Source of the DNA: Noviherbaspirillum massiliense JC206
Lineage (GTDB): Bacteria; Pseudomonadota; Gammaproteobacteria; Burkholderiales; Burkholderiaceae_D
DNA: 64,000 nucleotides
Assembly: GCF_000312045.1 (NCBI RefSeq)
Contig: NZ_HE978635.1
Coordinates: 34,756-98,755 of the forward strand
Direction: 5' to 3'
The position numbers and the translations under genes were made by a program. This document shows positions 18,274 to 27,008 of the stretch, piece by piece. How positions within the stretch are numbered: position 1 is the first letter of the stretch; each line of letters opens with the position of its first letter. The notes under the pieces were generated by a model. That model saw only the letters and a program-made list of their open reading frames with translations, was not told where the DNA came from and made no database searches.

Positions 18274-19545
18274 GTGGTGTTGCTGACAGGAGCGAGCGGA
18301 TTCATCGGGCGCCGGCTCGCCGATGCCCTCGCCATGGCCCAGCACAAGGTGGTATGCGCCGTGCGCGATCCATCCAGGATGACGGACCAGCGTTTCCGTT
18401 GCGTGGCGGCGGATTACACCCGCGACTTCAGCGCGGAAGACTGGCTGCCGCGCCTGGCCGGAATCGATGTCGTCATCAATGCAGTCGGCATCATCCGCGA
18501 ACACGGCTCCCAGACCTTCGATGCGATTCACAGCCGCGCGCCGCGCGCCCTGTTTGCCGCCTGTGCCGCCGCCCAGGTAAAGCAGGTGATCCAGATTTCC
18601 GCGCTGGGCGCGGACGCGCAGGCACAGAGCCGCTACCACCTCAGCAAGAAGGAAGCCGATGATTTCCTGGCCAGCCTGCCGCTCGCATCCGCCATCGTCC
18701 AGCCTTCCATCGTGTACGGACCGGGCGGCACCAGCGCGCAGCTGTTCACCACGCTTGCAAGCCTGCCGCTGATTGGCCTGCCCGGGCGCGGACTGCAGCA
18801 GATCCAGCCGGTGCATGTGGATGATGTGGTGGCAGCGATTCTCGCGCTGCTGGGCCGGCCGGTCGGCCGCGGCATCCGCATCCCGGTCGTCGGCCCGCAA
18901 GCCTTGGCGCTGCGCGCGCTTCTTGCAAGCTTGCGCCAGGCGATGGGCCTGGGCCAGGCGCATTTCCTGCCGTTGCCGATGCCTTTGATGCAGCTTGCCG
19001 CAGCAGTAGGCAAGGTACTGCCCGGCAGCCTGCTCGATGCAGACACGCTGCAAATGCTCGGGCGCGGCAACACTGCGGATGCGGCGCCAACGCGCACGCT
19101 GCTCGGGCGTGAACCTCGCGCGGCAACGGAATTCATTCCGAAGGCGCAAGCGCAGACGGTGCGGACGCAGGCCCTGCTCAATTGGCTGCTGCCGATGCTG
19201 CGTATCAGCATTGCCCTGGTCTGGATCGTGACGGGGATCGTATCGCTCGGCCTGTATCCGGTGGCCGACAGTTATGCGCTGCTGGCGCGCGTCGGCATTC
19301 ACGGCGCACTGGCAACGGTCATGCTGTACGGCGCGGCCCTGCTCGACCTCGGCTTTGGCCTGGGCATCCTGCTGCTGCGCCGGCGGCGCTGGCTGTGGCT
19401 GGCGCAGATGGCGCTGATCCTGTTTTATACGGCAATCATCAGCTGGAAGCTGCCCGAGTTCTGGCTGCACCCCTACGGTCCCTTGCTCAAGAACCTGCCG
19501 ATGCTTGCCGCAATCTGGCTCCTGCTCGAACTGGAGAAGCGCTGA
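18274..19545 (+). CDS. SDR-family oxidoreductase fused to a DoxX-like membrane domain
   Basis: The protein has about 423 residues. The first ~300 form an atypical SDR/NAD(P)-binding domain (VLLTGASGFIGRRLADAL at the N-terminus, SRYHLSKKEADDFL with the Tyr-x3-Lys-like pair, IVQPSIVYGPGG). The last ~130 contain four hydrophobic helices of the DoxX-like type (ISIALVWIVTGIVSLGL onwards), putting the enzyme at the inner membrane. No ATG fits; AAGGAGG at 18260-18266 points to the GTG at 18274 or the TTG at 18271. It overlaps the next gene by one base (TGATG). The substrate is unknown; quinone- or lipid-related redox chemistry is only a guess. Confidence 0.8.
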   Translation: MVLLTGASGFIGRRLADALAMAQHKVVCAVRDPSRMTDQRFRCVAADYTRDFSAEDWLPRLAGIDVVINAVGIIREHGSQTFDAIHSRAPRALFAACAAAQVKQVIQISALGADAQAQSRYHLSKKEADDFLASLPLASAIVQPSIVYGPGGTSAQLFTTLASLPLIGLPGRGLQQIQPVHVDDVVAAILALLGRPVGRGIRIPVVGPQALALRALLASLRQAMGLGQAHFLPLPMPLMQLAAAVGKVLPGSLLDADTLQMLGRGNTADAAPTRTLLGREPRAATEFIPKAQAQTVRTQALLNWLLPMLRISIALVWIVTGIVSLGLYPVADSYALLARVGIHGALATVMLYGAALLDLGFGLGILLLRRRRWLWLAQMALILFYTAIISWKLPEFWLHPYGPLLKNLPMLAAIWLLLELEKR

Positions 19546-20009
19546 TGGATTACCTGACCGTGAAATGGCTGCACATCCTGTCCTCGACCTTCCTGTTCGG
19601 GACCGGCATCGGCTCCGCCTTCTATATGCTGTTTGCCAGCCTCAGCCGCGACGTGCGCGCGATTGCCGTCGTCGTGCGCTATGTGGTGCTGGCCGACTGG
19701 CTGTTTACGACCACCACCATCATCATCCAGCCGCTGACCGGGTTTTACCTGATCCATCTGGCCGGCTTTCCCCTGACGAGCAAGTGGATTGTCTGGTCGA
19801 TCGCGCTGTATTTCCTTGCCGGCGCCTGCTGGCTGCCGGTGGTCTGGCTGCAGATCCGGATGCGCCGTCTCGCGCGCGAAGCGGCGGAGAAGGATGTCCC
19901 TCTCCCCGCTGTCTACTGGCGCTATCTGCGGATCTGGGTGATCCTGGGCATCCCCGCCTTCTTTTCCCTGGTAGTGGTGTTTTACCTGATGGTGGCCAAG
20001 CCGGCGTGA
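19545..20009 (+). CDS. DUF2269-family integral membrane protein
   Basis: The 154-residue protein has four transmembrane segments and begins MDYLTVKWLHILSSTFLFG, typical of DUF2269 (related to heme-copper-type or HPP-like small membrane proteins; function unknown). His and Gly residues in the first helix (KWLHILSST, FGTGIGSAF) are family features. It is coupled to the SDR-DoxX gene by a one-base overlap, so the two likely work together at the membrane. Confidence 0.8.
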   Translation: MDYLTVKWLHILSSTFLFGTGIGSAFYMLFASLSRDVRAIAVVVRYVVLADWLFTTTTIIIQPLTGFYLIHLAGFPLTSKWIVWSIALYFLAGACWLPVVWLQIRMRRLAREAAEKDVPLPAVYWRYLRIWVILGIPAFFSLVVVFYLMVAKPA

Positions 20010-20046
20010 AGGCACGCCACCGACTTGGCCGCACGTGGCCGGCGGC

Positions 20047-20931
20047 TCAGGCTTGCGCCACGCAGGCCGAAGCCGCGAGCACCGGCGCTGCCGCCATCTG
20101 GAAGAAGCGGCTGCGCAGGAAAGCGGCGATCCGCTTCTGGGTTTCCGGAAGATACGGAATGTTGTAGTGATCCGAATCGGGGACGATTTCATCCTGCGCG
20201 AGCGTGGCAAGCTTCGATACCAGCTGGTCGGTATGCAGGTGCGGCACCACATCATCGGTCTGGGCGCGCAGCACCAGTACCGGCGCCGCCACCTTTTCCG
20301 CGTACTTGACCGACTCGAAGCGGTGTTTCAGCAAAAGCGATACCGGCAAGGGCTTGAAGTGGCGCTTGGCGATCGCGAGGATGGAATCGTAGGGAGTGAT
20401 CAGCGCCAGCGCAGCCACCGGCCGGTGCGCCGCAAGCTGGACTGCCACGCCCGAACCCAGGCTGCGGCCGACCACTGCGATCCGGGCAGCGTCCACTTGC
20501 TGGTGCGCGGCCAGCCAGTCGAACAGCATCTGGCCGTCTTCGATCATCTGGCGCTCTCCCGGCACCCCGTGGGAATCCCCGTAGCCGCGGTAATTCATCA
20601 CGAGCACTGTCATTCCGGGAAACATAGTGCCTGCATCGCGCGCTACCCAGGACACCTCTTCCGAGCGGCCGCCGAAATAAATGACGGCGGGGTGCCGGCC
20701 GAGCCCGACCGGCGACAGCAGCCACCCGGAAAGACGGGTGCCGTCGGTGCTGCGCAAGACCACCGGCCGGGTCCGATGGCCGCTGCTGCGCGGACGGTCG
20801 ACTTCCTTGACGCGGATCGGATTGAACACAAGCTGCTGCTGCCTTGAAGCAATGGTGGCCATCAGGCCGATCCAGACTGTACCGGCCAAGCCGGCAAAGC
20901 CGGAAAGCATGAGTTTGGTTTTGGGTTCCAT
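20047..20931 (-). CDS. Alpha/beta hydrolase (BEM46/YfhR-like)
   Basis: This 294-residue protein starts with a single hydrophobic anchor (LMLSGFAGLAGTVWIGLMATI), followed by the alpha/beta hydrolase fold: oxyanion region VIYFGGRSEEVSW, NYRGYGDSHG, nucleophile elbow VVGRSLGSGVA (Ser of GRSLGSG), an acidic residue in RAQTDDVVP and the His in DSDHYNIPYLP. It resembles the membrane-anchored BEM46/YfhR group. The substrate is unknown. I start at the ATG at 20931; an in-frame upstream start would add 38 residues without family features. It runs convergent with the DUF2269 gene. Confidence 0.82.
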   Translation of the reverse strand: MEPKTKLMLSGFAGLAGTVWIGLMATIASRQQQLVFNPIRVKEVDRPRSSGHRTRPVVLRSTDGTRLSGWLLSPVGLGRHPAVIYFGGRSEEVSWVARDAGTMFPGMTVLVMNYRGYGDSHGVPGERQMIEDGQMLFDWLAAHQQVDAARIAVVGRSLGSGVAVQLAAHRPVAALALITPYDSILAIAKRHFKPLPVSLLLKHRFESVKYAEKVAAPVLVLRAQTDDVVPHLHTDQLVSKLATLAQDEIVPDSDHYNIPYLPETQKRIAAFLRSRFFQMAAAPVLAASACVAQA

Positions 20932-20998
20932 GGTGCCGAGTGCTGGTGAGAGAAGAGAGAAGGGCTGGAACAAGCATATCTCTGTGGTAATAAAGGCC

Positions 20999-21014
20999 AT
21001 TGCGGTTCCGCAAT
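20999..21014. promoter_or_regulatory. Small palindrome in divergent intergenic region
   Basis: ATTGCGG, two bases, CCGCAAT is a perfect 7-bp inverted repeat between the divergent hydrolase and HDOD-kinase genes. It may be an operator, but no regulator can be assigned. Confidence 0.3.
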
Positions 21015-21205
21015 CAACTTTCTTCTCCTTTCCCCGGGGATACAATGTTATGATGCTAAAATTGCAATTGTGAAAGTAGCATCTACAGGGAGGGGCTATT
21101 TCTGCAGTGGATCAGCAATAAGTGAAGGCAGTCAGTGCTGGCTGAGCCTTGCCGAAGGCGCCAGCCATTTCCTTTTCCAATCCATGTGCTGCAGCGGCTT
21201 GAGCC

Positions 21206-23347
21206 ATGCACCAGTCCGACGCCGACATCTACCAACGCTTGTCTGCCGCGCACTTGCCGACGCTGCCGCAAGTGCTCGCCAGGCTGGTCAGCCATTGCGA
21301 GGCAGATGCCATCGATCGGACAGGCTTGGCTGAGCTGATCGCCATGGATCCCGCGATGACGGCAAAGGTCCTGGCAGCCGCCAGCGCCATCCCGGCATTT
21401 CACCGCCCCGGCCTCCCCGCCAGCCTTCGCCATGCCCTCACTGTCCTCGATCCCGGCCTGGTCAAAACCCTGATCGTTGCCGAGTCGGTGCGCCATGCCT
21501 TCGACCTGCATCCGCCGGCAGATGCCGCCAGCCTGCTACGCTTCTGGAAGGATTCCTTGCTTGCCGCGCATGCCGCGCGGATGCTGGCGGAGAGGATCGG
21601 CTATGGGCACGGGGAGGAATCCTATCTTGCGGGGCTGCTGCACGAGATCGGGCACCTCGCGCTCTCTTGCGTCACGCCTGCAGGAATGCCGAAGGTTTCC
21701 CCGGGAAGCAGCGAGGGCCCGGCGGACCTTCACGCGCGAATTTCGCAGGCCGGAGCGGCACTGATCCGGCGCTGGAACGGTGATCCATTCCTCGCCGACA
21801 GCGTGCTGTACCGGCTGGGACCCGCCGCCCGCCTGGAGCATGCCCACCCCCTGATCCGCATCGTGTTCGCGGCACGCCTGCTCGCCAATGGAGCGAGCCA
21901 TGCTGCTTCGGGGCTGGATGGCGCCGCTGCTCTGCTTGGCATGGACGTGCAGGAACTGGCAGGCCTGCAGGAGCAAGCGAGCGAGGAGGTCGGCAGAGCA
22001 GCCGCCAGCCTCGGGATCGATCTCGCTACCACTGACGGCAAGGCCCCGGCTAAGGCTTCCCGACCGCCCGGCATGGGCCCGGATGCGGCCAGGGAAAAAT
22101 TATCAGCGCATGTGCGCAGCCTCGCCCTGTTCTCCGAAACAGGCCGCTGTTTTGCGAAGCAGCGTGATCGCAAATCCTTGCTCGACATGGTTTCGCGCTC
22201 AGCGCGCATCCTGTTCGATTTCCGGGATGACGCGGTTCTCATGCTGGATCACGGCAAGCATGTTCTCTCCGTTCTCCCGGGAAGCGGCCGGCACCAGCGC
22301 CTGGCGGAGCTGTGCGTGCCGCTCATCAGTGCCGGCCCGCTTGCCGAGGCGGCAACGGAACGGCGCGTCACCTTCATGCTCCACGATGGAAGCACGCTCG
22401 GCATACACGAAGAGCAGTTGCTGCGCATTTTTGGCAGTGAATGCCTGGTGTGCCTGCCGCTCGTGGCACAGGATCGCTGCCTCGGCGTCTTCGTGGGCGT
22501 GGCGGAATCATGGCAGCTGGAGGCACTGCGGGCGTCGGACCGGCTGCTTCACGCCTTCGGCCTGCAAGCCGCAGCCGCCCTCGATGCGCTATTGAGCGAG
22601 CGCTCCGAAACCGAGCGCCAGGCTGCATTCGCCGCCGGGGAATTCAGGAACGTGGCGCAGCGCGTGGCTCATGAAGTCAACAATCCGCTCGCCATCATCC
22701 GGAATTATCTGAGCGTGCTCGACCGCAAGCTGATCAAGCAGGAACCGGTAAACACCGACATATCCATCCTGATCGAGGAAATCGACCGGGTCGGACAAAT
22801 CATGAATGGATTGACCCGGCTGCAGACGCCGGCGCCGGGCAGTGCCGCGGAAATCAACCGTGTCATCCATGACGTGGTACGCCTGTTCCGGGATATGGAA
22901 TATGCGCCGCCATCCGTGCAGATCGCAGTCCGCACGCCGGACGAGCCGTTCATGCTCGACTGCGATCCGAATCTCGTCAAGCAAATCCTGGTGAACCTGG
23001 TCAAGAACGCGGTCGAGGCCATGCCGAACGGCGGCGAGATCAAGATCCAGAACAACGGCTTCGTCAACCAGGATGGCGCGCTGTATGTCGGTCTGTGGAT
23101 CAGGGATACGGGGCCCGGCATCCCGAAAGACATGATGGCAAATCTGTTTACGCAGGTGCGCAGCACCAAAGGCAACGGCCACAGGGGGCTGGGCTTGAGC
23201 ATCGTGCATGGCCTCGTCCAGGACATGCAGGGCAGGATTACCTGCCACAGCAACAAGAAAGGGACGGCGTTCGAGATCCTGCTGCCCGTCTCCGGTCTCG
23301 CCGGGCCGGCAGCAAACCCCGGGCCAAACAACGGGCATTACGTCTGA
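21206..23347 (+). CDS. HDOD-domain sensor histidine kinase
   Basis: The 713-residue protein combines an N-terminal HDOD domain (about residues 10-210; LPTLPQVLARLVSH, LAELIAMDPAMTAKVL, AGLLHEIGHLAL) with a middle GAF-like region (about 305-475), a HisKA domain with VAHEVNNPLAIIRNYLS (His489) and an HATPase domain with LVNLVKNAVEAMPNGG, RDTGPGIP and GLGLSIVHG. There is no transmembrane segment, so it senses a cytoplasmic signal. Its stop is followed four bases later by a receiver-GGDEF-EAL gene, which is the obvious phosphorylation target. HDOD domains in signalling proteins often link to motility or c-di-GMP control. Confidence 0.9.
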   Translation: MHQSDADIYQRLSAAHLPTLPQVLARLVSHCEADAIDRTGLAELIAMDPAMTAKVLAAASAIPAFHRPGLPASLRHALTVLDPGLVKTLIVAESVRHAFDLHPPADAASLLRFWKDSLLAAHAARMLAERIGYGHGEESYLAGLLHEIGHLALSCVTPAGMPKVSPGSSEGPADLHARISQAGAALIRRWNGDPFLADSVLYRLGPAARLEHAHPLIRIVFAARLLANGASHAASGLDGAAALLGMDVQELAGLQEQASEEVGRAAASLGIDLATTDGKAPAKASRPPGMGPDAAREKLSAHVRSLALFSETGRCFAKQRDRKSLLDMVSRSARILFDFRDDAVLMLDHGKHVLSVLPGSGRHQRLAELCVPLISAGPLAEAATERRVTFMLHDGSTLGIHEEQLLRIFGSECLVCLPLVAQDRCLGVFVGVAESWQLEALRASDRLLHAFGLQAAAALDALLSERSETERQAAFAAGEFRNVAQRVAHEVNNPLAIIRNYLSVLDRKLIKQEPVNTDISILIEEIDRVGQIMNGLTRLQTPAPGSAAEINRVIHDVVRLFRDMEYAPPSVQIAVRTPDEPFMLDCDPNLVKQILVNLVKNAVEAMPNGGEIKIQNNGFVNQDGALYVGLWIRDTGPGIPKDMMANLFTQVRSTKGNGHRGLGLSIVHGLVQDMQGRITCHSNKKGTAFEILLPVSGLAGPAANPGPNNGHYV

Positions 23348-23351
23348 GGTG

Positions 23352-25574
23352 ATGATGAAGCTGATAACTTCCTACGATTCGACTGCCATGCACATGGCCT
23401 TGAACAGCCTGGGCCTGATGCCAGGCATGGACCAGGGAGCCGTGCCGCGTTTGCTGCTGGTTGATGACGAGCCGCGGCTGCTCTCCAGCCTGCATGACCT
23501 GCTCAAGGATTCGGGCTATCAGCTCGTGACCGCCACCTGCGGCAGCGAAGCAGTCGCGCAGCTCATGAAACAACGCTTTGACCTGATCCTGCTGGATCTG
23601 AGACTGCCCGACCTCAGCGGACACGAGATCATGGATTTCATCAATGCGAAAGGCATCGATGCGAGCGTCATCGTGCTGAGCGGCGACACCGACATCGATG
23701 CCGCGATCGGCGCCCTCCGGCGTGGGGCCTACGGCTATCTGCGCAAGCCTTATCCGCACGAAGAATTGCTCAAGACGGTCGACAATGCGCTTCAGAAACG
23801 CCAGCTGGAAGCCGAGAATCGCCAGATTTCCTGGCGTCTGGCCTGCTCGGAAAAGCTTTACCGCTATCTGGTGGACAGCTCGCCCGACATCATCTACACC
23901 CTGAACCCTGAAGGGCAGTTCACCTTCGTCAATGACCGTGTCCAGCAGCTGCTCGGCGTTCCGCGCGAAGAACTGATCGGCAAGCATTACTCTTCCCTGG
24001 TCCACGAGGAAGACCTGGAGCGTGCCCATTACGTTTTCATGGAGCGCCGCGTCGGCGACCGCGCGTCACGCAATGTGGAGCTGCGCCTGAAGTGCGTCCG
24101 CCATGGCCGCGTGGAACGCGCCTTCGAACATACTCTGATGACGGTGTCCTTCAATTCGATGGGCATGTATTCCGCCGAGAAGAGCAGCGGGAGCAAGCAG
24201 TTTTTCGGGACTTATGGCGTTGCGCGCGACATCACCGAGCGCAAGCGTGCCGAAGAACAAATCTCCTACCAGGCCTATCACGACATCCTCACCGGATTGC
24301 CGAATCGCGTGCTGTTCCGGGACCGCCTCGAGCAGGCACTGATCCAGGCCAAGCGGGATGCGACCGAGCTGGCGGTCATGTTTGTCGACCTCGACCGGTT
24401 CAAGCTGGTCAACGATACCCTGGGCCATGTCAAGGGCGATTCGCTGCTCCAGCAGGTGACGGCGCGCCTGAAGGCGAGCCTGCGGCGGGGCGATACCCTG
24501 GCACGGATCGGCGGCGACGAATTCACGGTGCTCCTGCCCGAACTGAGGGACAGGCGCGATGCCGGCGTGATCGCCGACAAATTCCTCAAGTGCCTGGACC
24601 AGCCCTTCTATCTTGATGGCCATGAATTGCATGTATCGGCGAGCATCGGCATTGCCGTGTATCCGGATGACGGCAACGCCATAGACGACCTGATCCGGCA
24701 TGCCGACATTGCCATGTACCAGGTCAAGGCGATCGGCAAGAACGGCTACAGCTTTTACGACAATTCGATGCTGGATGCGTCGGGTCAGAAAATCATTCTG
24801 GAAAACAGCCTGCGCCGGGCGCTGGAGCAGCATGAGCTCGAAATGTATTACCAGCCGCTGGTGGATGTGAAGACCGGCAGGATCATCGGCGCCGAAGGGC
24901 TGATGCGCTGGAACCATCCGGATCGCGGCTTGCTGGCGGCGGGAGAGTTTCTTCCCTTTGCGGAGGAAAACGGATTGATGATTCCGATCACCGACTGGAT
25001 GATAGGCGCATTGTGCCGCGACGGCAGGGAATGGAACGCGGTGAGCGACCGGGCGATCCGCCTTTCGCTGAACATTTCTCCACAATATCTGGATCGCGGC
25101 AATTTCAGCAAGAAGCTCCAGGAATCGCTGGCCACCTATGGCCTGTCACCGACGCAGATCGAAGTCGAAATCACCGAGAACATCTGCATCCGCAAGCCGC
25201 AATACGCCATCGAGCAGCTCAACAGATTGTGCGACCTGGGAGTCAGCGTGGCGATCGACGATTTCGGCACCGGCTATTCATCCCTGTCCTACCTGCATCG
25301 CTTTCCGATCCACACGATCAAGATCGACCAGTCCTTTGTCCGGGAAATCGTGAGCGATAACGGCCATTATCCCGTGGTGCTGGCCATCATCTCGATCGCA
25401 CGAGGCCTTGGGCTCAACCTCGTGGCCGAGGGCGTGGAGACGCAAGTCCAGGCCCGCTACCTGGAACGGGCGGGCTGCACCACGATGCAGGGATATTATT
25501 TCCACAGCCCGCTGACCCGAAGCGAATTCATTCGGGCCCTGAAGGCGCAATCCCCCGTTCTGGCGGCACGCTGA
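23352..25574 (+). CDS. Response regulator with PAS, GGDEF and EAL domains
   Basis: This 740-residue protein has a receiver domain (LLLVDDEPRLL; phospho-acceptor Asp82 in LILLDLRLPD; Lys in LRKPY), a PAS domain (YRYLVDSSPDIIYTLNPEG, about 178-290), a GGDEF domain with an intact GGDEF signature at residues 387-391 and an RRGD inhibitory site just before it, and an EAL domain where the signature reads EGL (Glu515) with DDFGTGYSSLSYL and the later metal-site residues. Both cyclase and phosphodiesterase could be active; product feedback through the I-site is expected. Two in-frame ATGs at 23352 and 23355 follow a GAGGTG. It is coupled to the HDOD kinase upstream. Confidence 0.92.
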   Translation: MMKLITSYDSTAMHMALNSLGLMPGMDQGAVPRLLLVDDEPRLLSSLHDLLKDSGYQLVTATCGSEAVAQLMKQRFDLILLDLRLPDLSGHEIMDFINAKGIDASVIVLSGDTDIDAAIGALRRGAYGYLRKPYPHEELLKTVDNALQKRQLEAENRQISWRLACSEKLYRYLVDSSPDIIYTLNPEGQFTFVNDRVQQLLGVPREELIGKHYSSLVHEEDLERAHYVFMERRVGDRASRNVELRLKCVRHGRVERAFEHTLMTVSFNSMGMYSAEKSSGSKQFFGTYGVARDITERKRAEEQISYQAYHDILTGLPNRVLFRDRLEQALIQAKRDATELAVMFVDLDRFKLVNDTLGHVKGDSLLQQVTARLKASLRRGDTLARIGGDEFTVLLPELRDRRDAGVIADKFLKCLDQPFYLDGHELHVSASIGIAVYPDDGNAIDDLIRHADIAMYQVKAIGKNGYSFYDNSMLDASGQKIILENSLRRALEQHELEMYYQPLVDVKTGRIIGAEGLMRWNHPDRGLLAAGEFLPFAEENGLMIPITDWMIGALCRDGREWNAVSDRAIRLSLNISPQYLDRGNFSKKLQESLATYGLSPTQIEVEITENICIRKPQYAIEQLNRLCDLGVSVAIDDFGTGYSSLSYLHRFPIHTIKIDQSFVREIVSDNGHYPVVLAIISIARGLGLNLVAEGVETQVQARYLERAGCTTMQGYYFHSPLTRSEFIRALKAQSPVLAAR

Positions 25575-25627
25575 CTGACCAACCTGCTTGTCTTGGAGGA
25601 AGTCGGGTTCGCCATCCCGCCGCAAGG

Positions 25628-26161
25628 TCAATCCTCAAGGGACGACTGCAATTCTGCGAGCGCCGCCCGAATCGCGCTGCCGGAAAAACCCCGGCTGGAG
25701 AGATGACGGTAGATCTTCTGCCTGAGTTCGGGTGTCAGACCAGCGGCAGCCGCCATCTTTTTGAATTTTTCCACTGAGTGCCTGGCGCGGTCTTCTTCCG
25801 GGTCCAACGTCGCAATCTGTTCGCGCGCCACTTTTTCGCTGACGCCCTTGCTGCGCAGGACAAGTTCGATCTTCCGGTTGCCAGCGCGTGACTGACGCGC
25901 CCTTGCCTTGCTCTCGGCATACCTCTCATCCGACTGGTAGCCGCGCTCGGTAACAAATGCCATCGCGGCGTCGGCTTCTTCGGCACTGTAGCCGCGCTGG
26001 ATCAGTTTGGCACGCAAATTGACAGCACTGTACTCGTAGCGGCTCAACAGGAACATGGCATATTGCGGGCTGCTCATCTTCGGCTTCTGCCTGGGCTCGC
26101 CGGGACGTTTGCGTTGCCTGGTCTTGTCGGAGGTTCGGGTGTATTCGATGGATTTCGTCAT
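25628..26161 (-). CDS. recX: RecX family regulatory protein, away from recA
   Basis: The 177-residue protein shows the three-helix-repeat RecX pattern: YAMFLLSRYEYSAVNLRAKLIQRG, AMAFVTERGYQSDERYAESKARAR, and a C-terminal RQKIYRHLSSRGFSGSAIRAAL. RecX binds RecA filaments and inhibits recombination and co-protease activity. An N-terminal extension of about 30 basic residues (TRQRKRPGEPRQKPK) is present. recA is not in the window; in most proteobacteria the two are adjacent. It is convergent with the GGDEF-EAL gene. The family call is good; the symbol is given on similarity only. Confidence 0.8.
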   Translation of the reverse strand: MTKSIEYTRTSDKTRQRKRPGEPRQKPKMSSPQYAMFLLSRYEYSAVNLRAKLIQRGYSAEEADAAMAFVTERGYQSDERYAESKARARQSRAGNRKIELVLRSKGVSEKVAREQIATLDPEEDRARHSVEKFKKMAAAAGLTPELRQKIYRHLSSRGFSGSAIRAALAELQSSLED

Positions 26162-26306
26162 GGGAAAAGCGCATCCTCGGCAATGCTTTCGGACTCGCTT
26201 TCCGCATTATCCGGCATGAAGCTGATTGGCGCATCCCTCACCGCAGCGGTCGGGCTGGTTCTCCCCGGCGCGGCCAGCCAATCTCTAGCGGGATCCGGCC
26301 TTGGAT

Positions 26307-26738
26307 TCAGATATCCAAGGGCTGGCCAGCCGCCATTTGTTCGATAAGCTGGCGCATTTTTTTGAGTCCCTCGGCTTCGCCGGTTTCCATGTTCAGGCGG
26401 TAAAGATCGACGAATCCCGCGGCGCCCAATGCCATGCTCGCGATCTTTACTCCTTCGTAGAGAGTCCGGTCCAGTGCGCCCCCCACCGCTCGCACACACA
26501 AGAAAGGAATATCCCGCGTCTGCAGCGTCGATTTCGCGTAGCGGAGCAGATCGAACATGCGGCAGCCGTCAAAATGCGCGCCGCACACGATGACGTCGAA
26601 TCGGCTACTGTCGAGCAAGGACTGGGCCTCGTTCAACGACGTGGTGAACGTCATGTCAAAGCTGCCCGGCACTACTTGCGATATGGGCTGGATGTACTCC
26701 GGCATCAGTGCCACCAGCACTTTGGTCGTGGCTTGCAT
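26307..26738 (-). CDS. Receiver-like protein lacking the phospho-acceptor Asp
   Basis: This 143-residue protein is laid out like a CheY fold (TKVLVALMPEYIQPI at strand 1, FDVIVCGAHFDG at strand 3, DIPFLCVRAV at strand 4), but the position of the phosphorylated Asp is occupied by Gly in VIVCGAHFDG and the acidic pair after strand 1 is missing. It is probably a phosphorylation-independent receiver-like domain; partners are unknown. AGGG precedes the ATG. It is divergent from a periplasmic BamE-like gene, and an FNR-type box lies in the shared upstream region. Confidence 0.65.
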   Translation of the reverse strand: MQATTKVLVALMPEYIQPISQVVPGSFDMTFTTSLNEAQSLLDSSRFDVIVCGAHFDGCRMFDLLRYAKSTLQTRDIPFLCVRAVGGALDRTLYEGVKIASMALGAAGFVDLYRLNMETGEAEGLKKMRQLIEQMAAGQPLDI

Positions 26739-26825
26739 TTAACCCTGTCTCCCACGGGCACGGCCCCGCTGTGCTTTGTTGTTTAACGAATGTCAAACTT
26801 TAAAAGAGTTTGTTAATTTGCAACT

Positions 26826-26839
26826 TTGACTTAGATCAA
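26826..26839. promoter_or_regulatory. FNR/ANR-type binding site
   Basis: TTGACTTAGATCAA differs from the FNR/ANR consensus TTGATNNNNATCAA at one position, and the dyad extends by one base on each side (TTTGAC...ATCAAA). It lies 87 bases upstream of the receiver-like gene (minus) and 169 bases upstream of the BamE-like gene (plus), in an AT-rich stretch. Oxygen-responsive control of one or both is inferred. Confidence 0.55.
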
Positions 26840-26943
26840 AAATTCGTAATTGAACAAAACTGGCAGGACGCCAATTCGGTGCTTAGTAAGGCAGCCTTGC
26901 CCTTTTGCTTATTCAAAAAGAAAGTTTTCGTATTTCCCGTCTG

Positions 26944-26949
26944 TATAAT
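26944..26949 (+). promoter_or_regulatory. Consensus -10 element (TATAAT)
   Basis: A perfect TATAAT lies 60 bases before the BamE-like gene. No good -35 hexamer stands 16-18 bases upstream, which would suit an activator-dependent promoter. The FNR-type box is about 105 bases further up, too far for classical class II activation. Confidence 0.4.
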
Positions 26950-27008
26950 TCCTGTCGGAAATGCTTTTATTGCATTATTCCCGCCACTCTAATCTGACAG
27001 GAGTCCCT

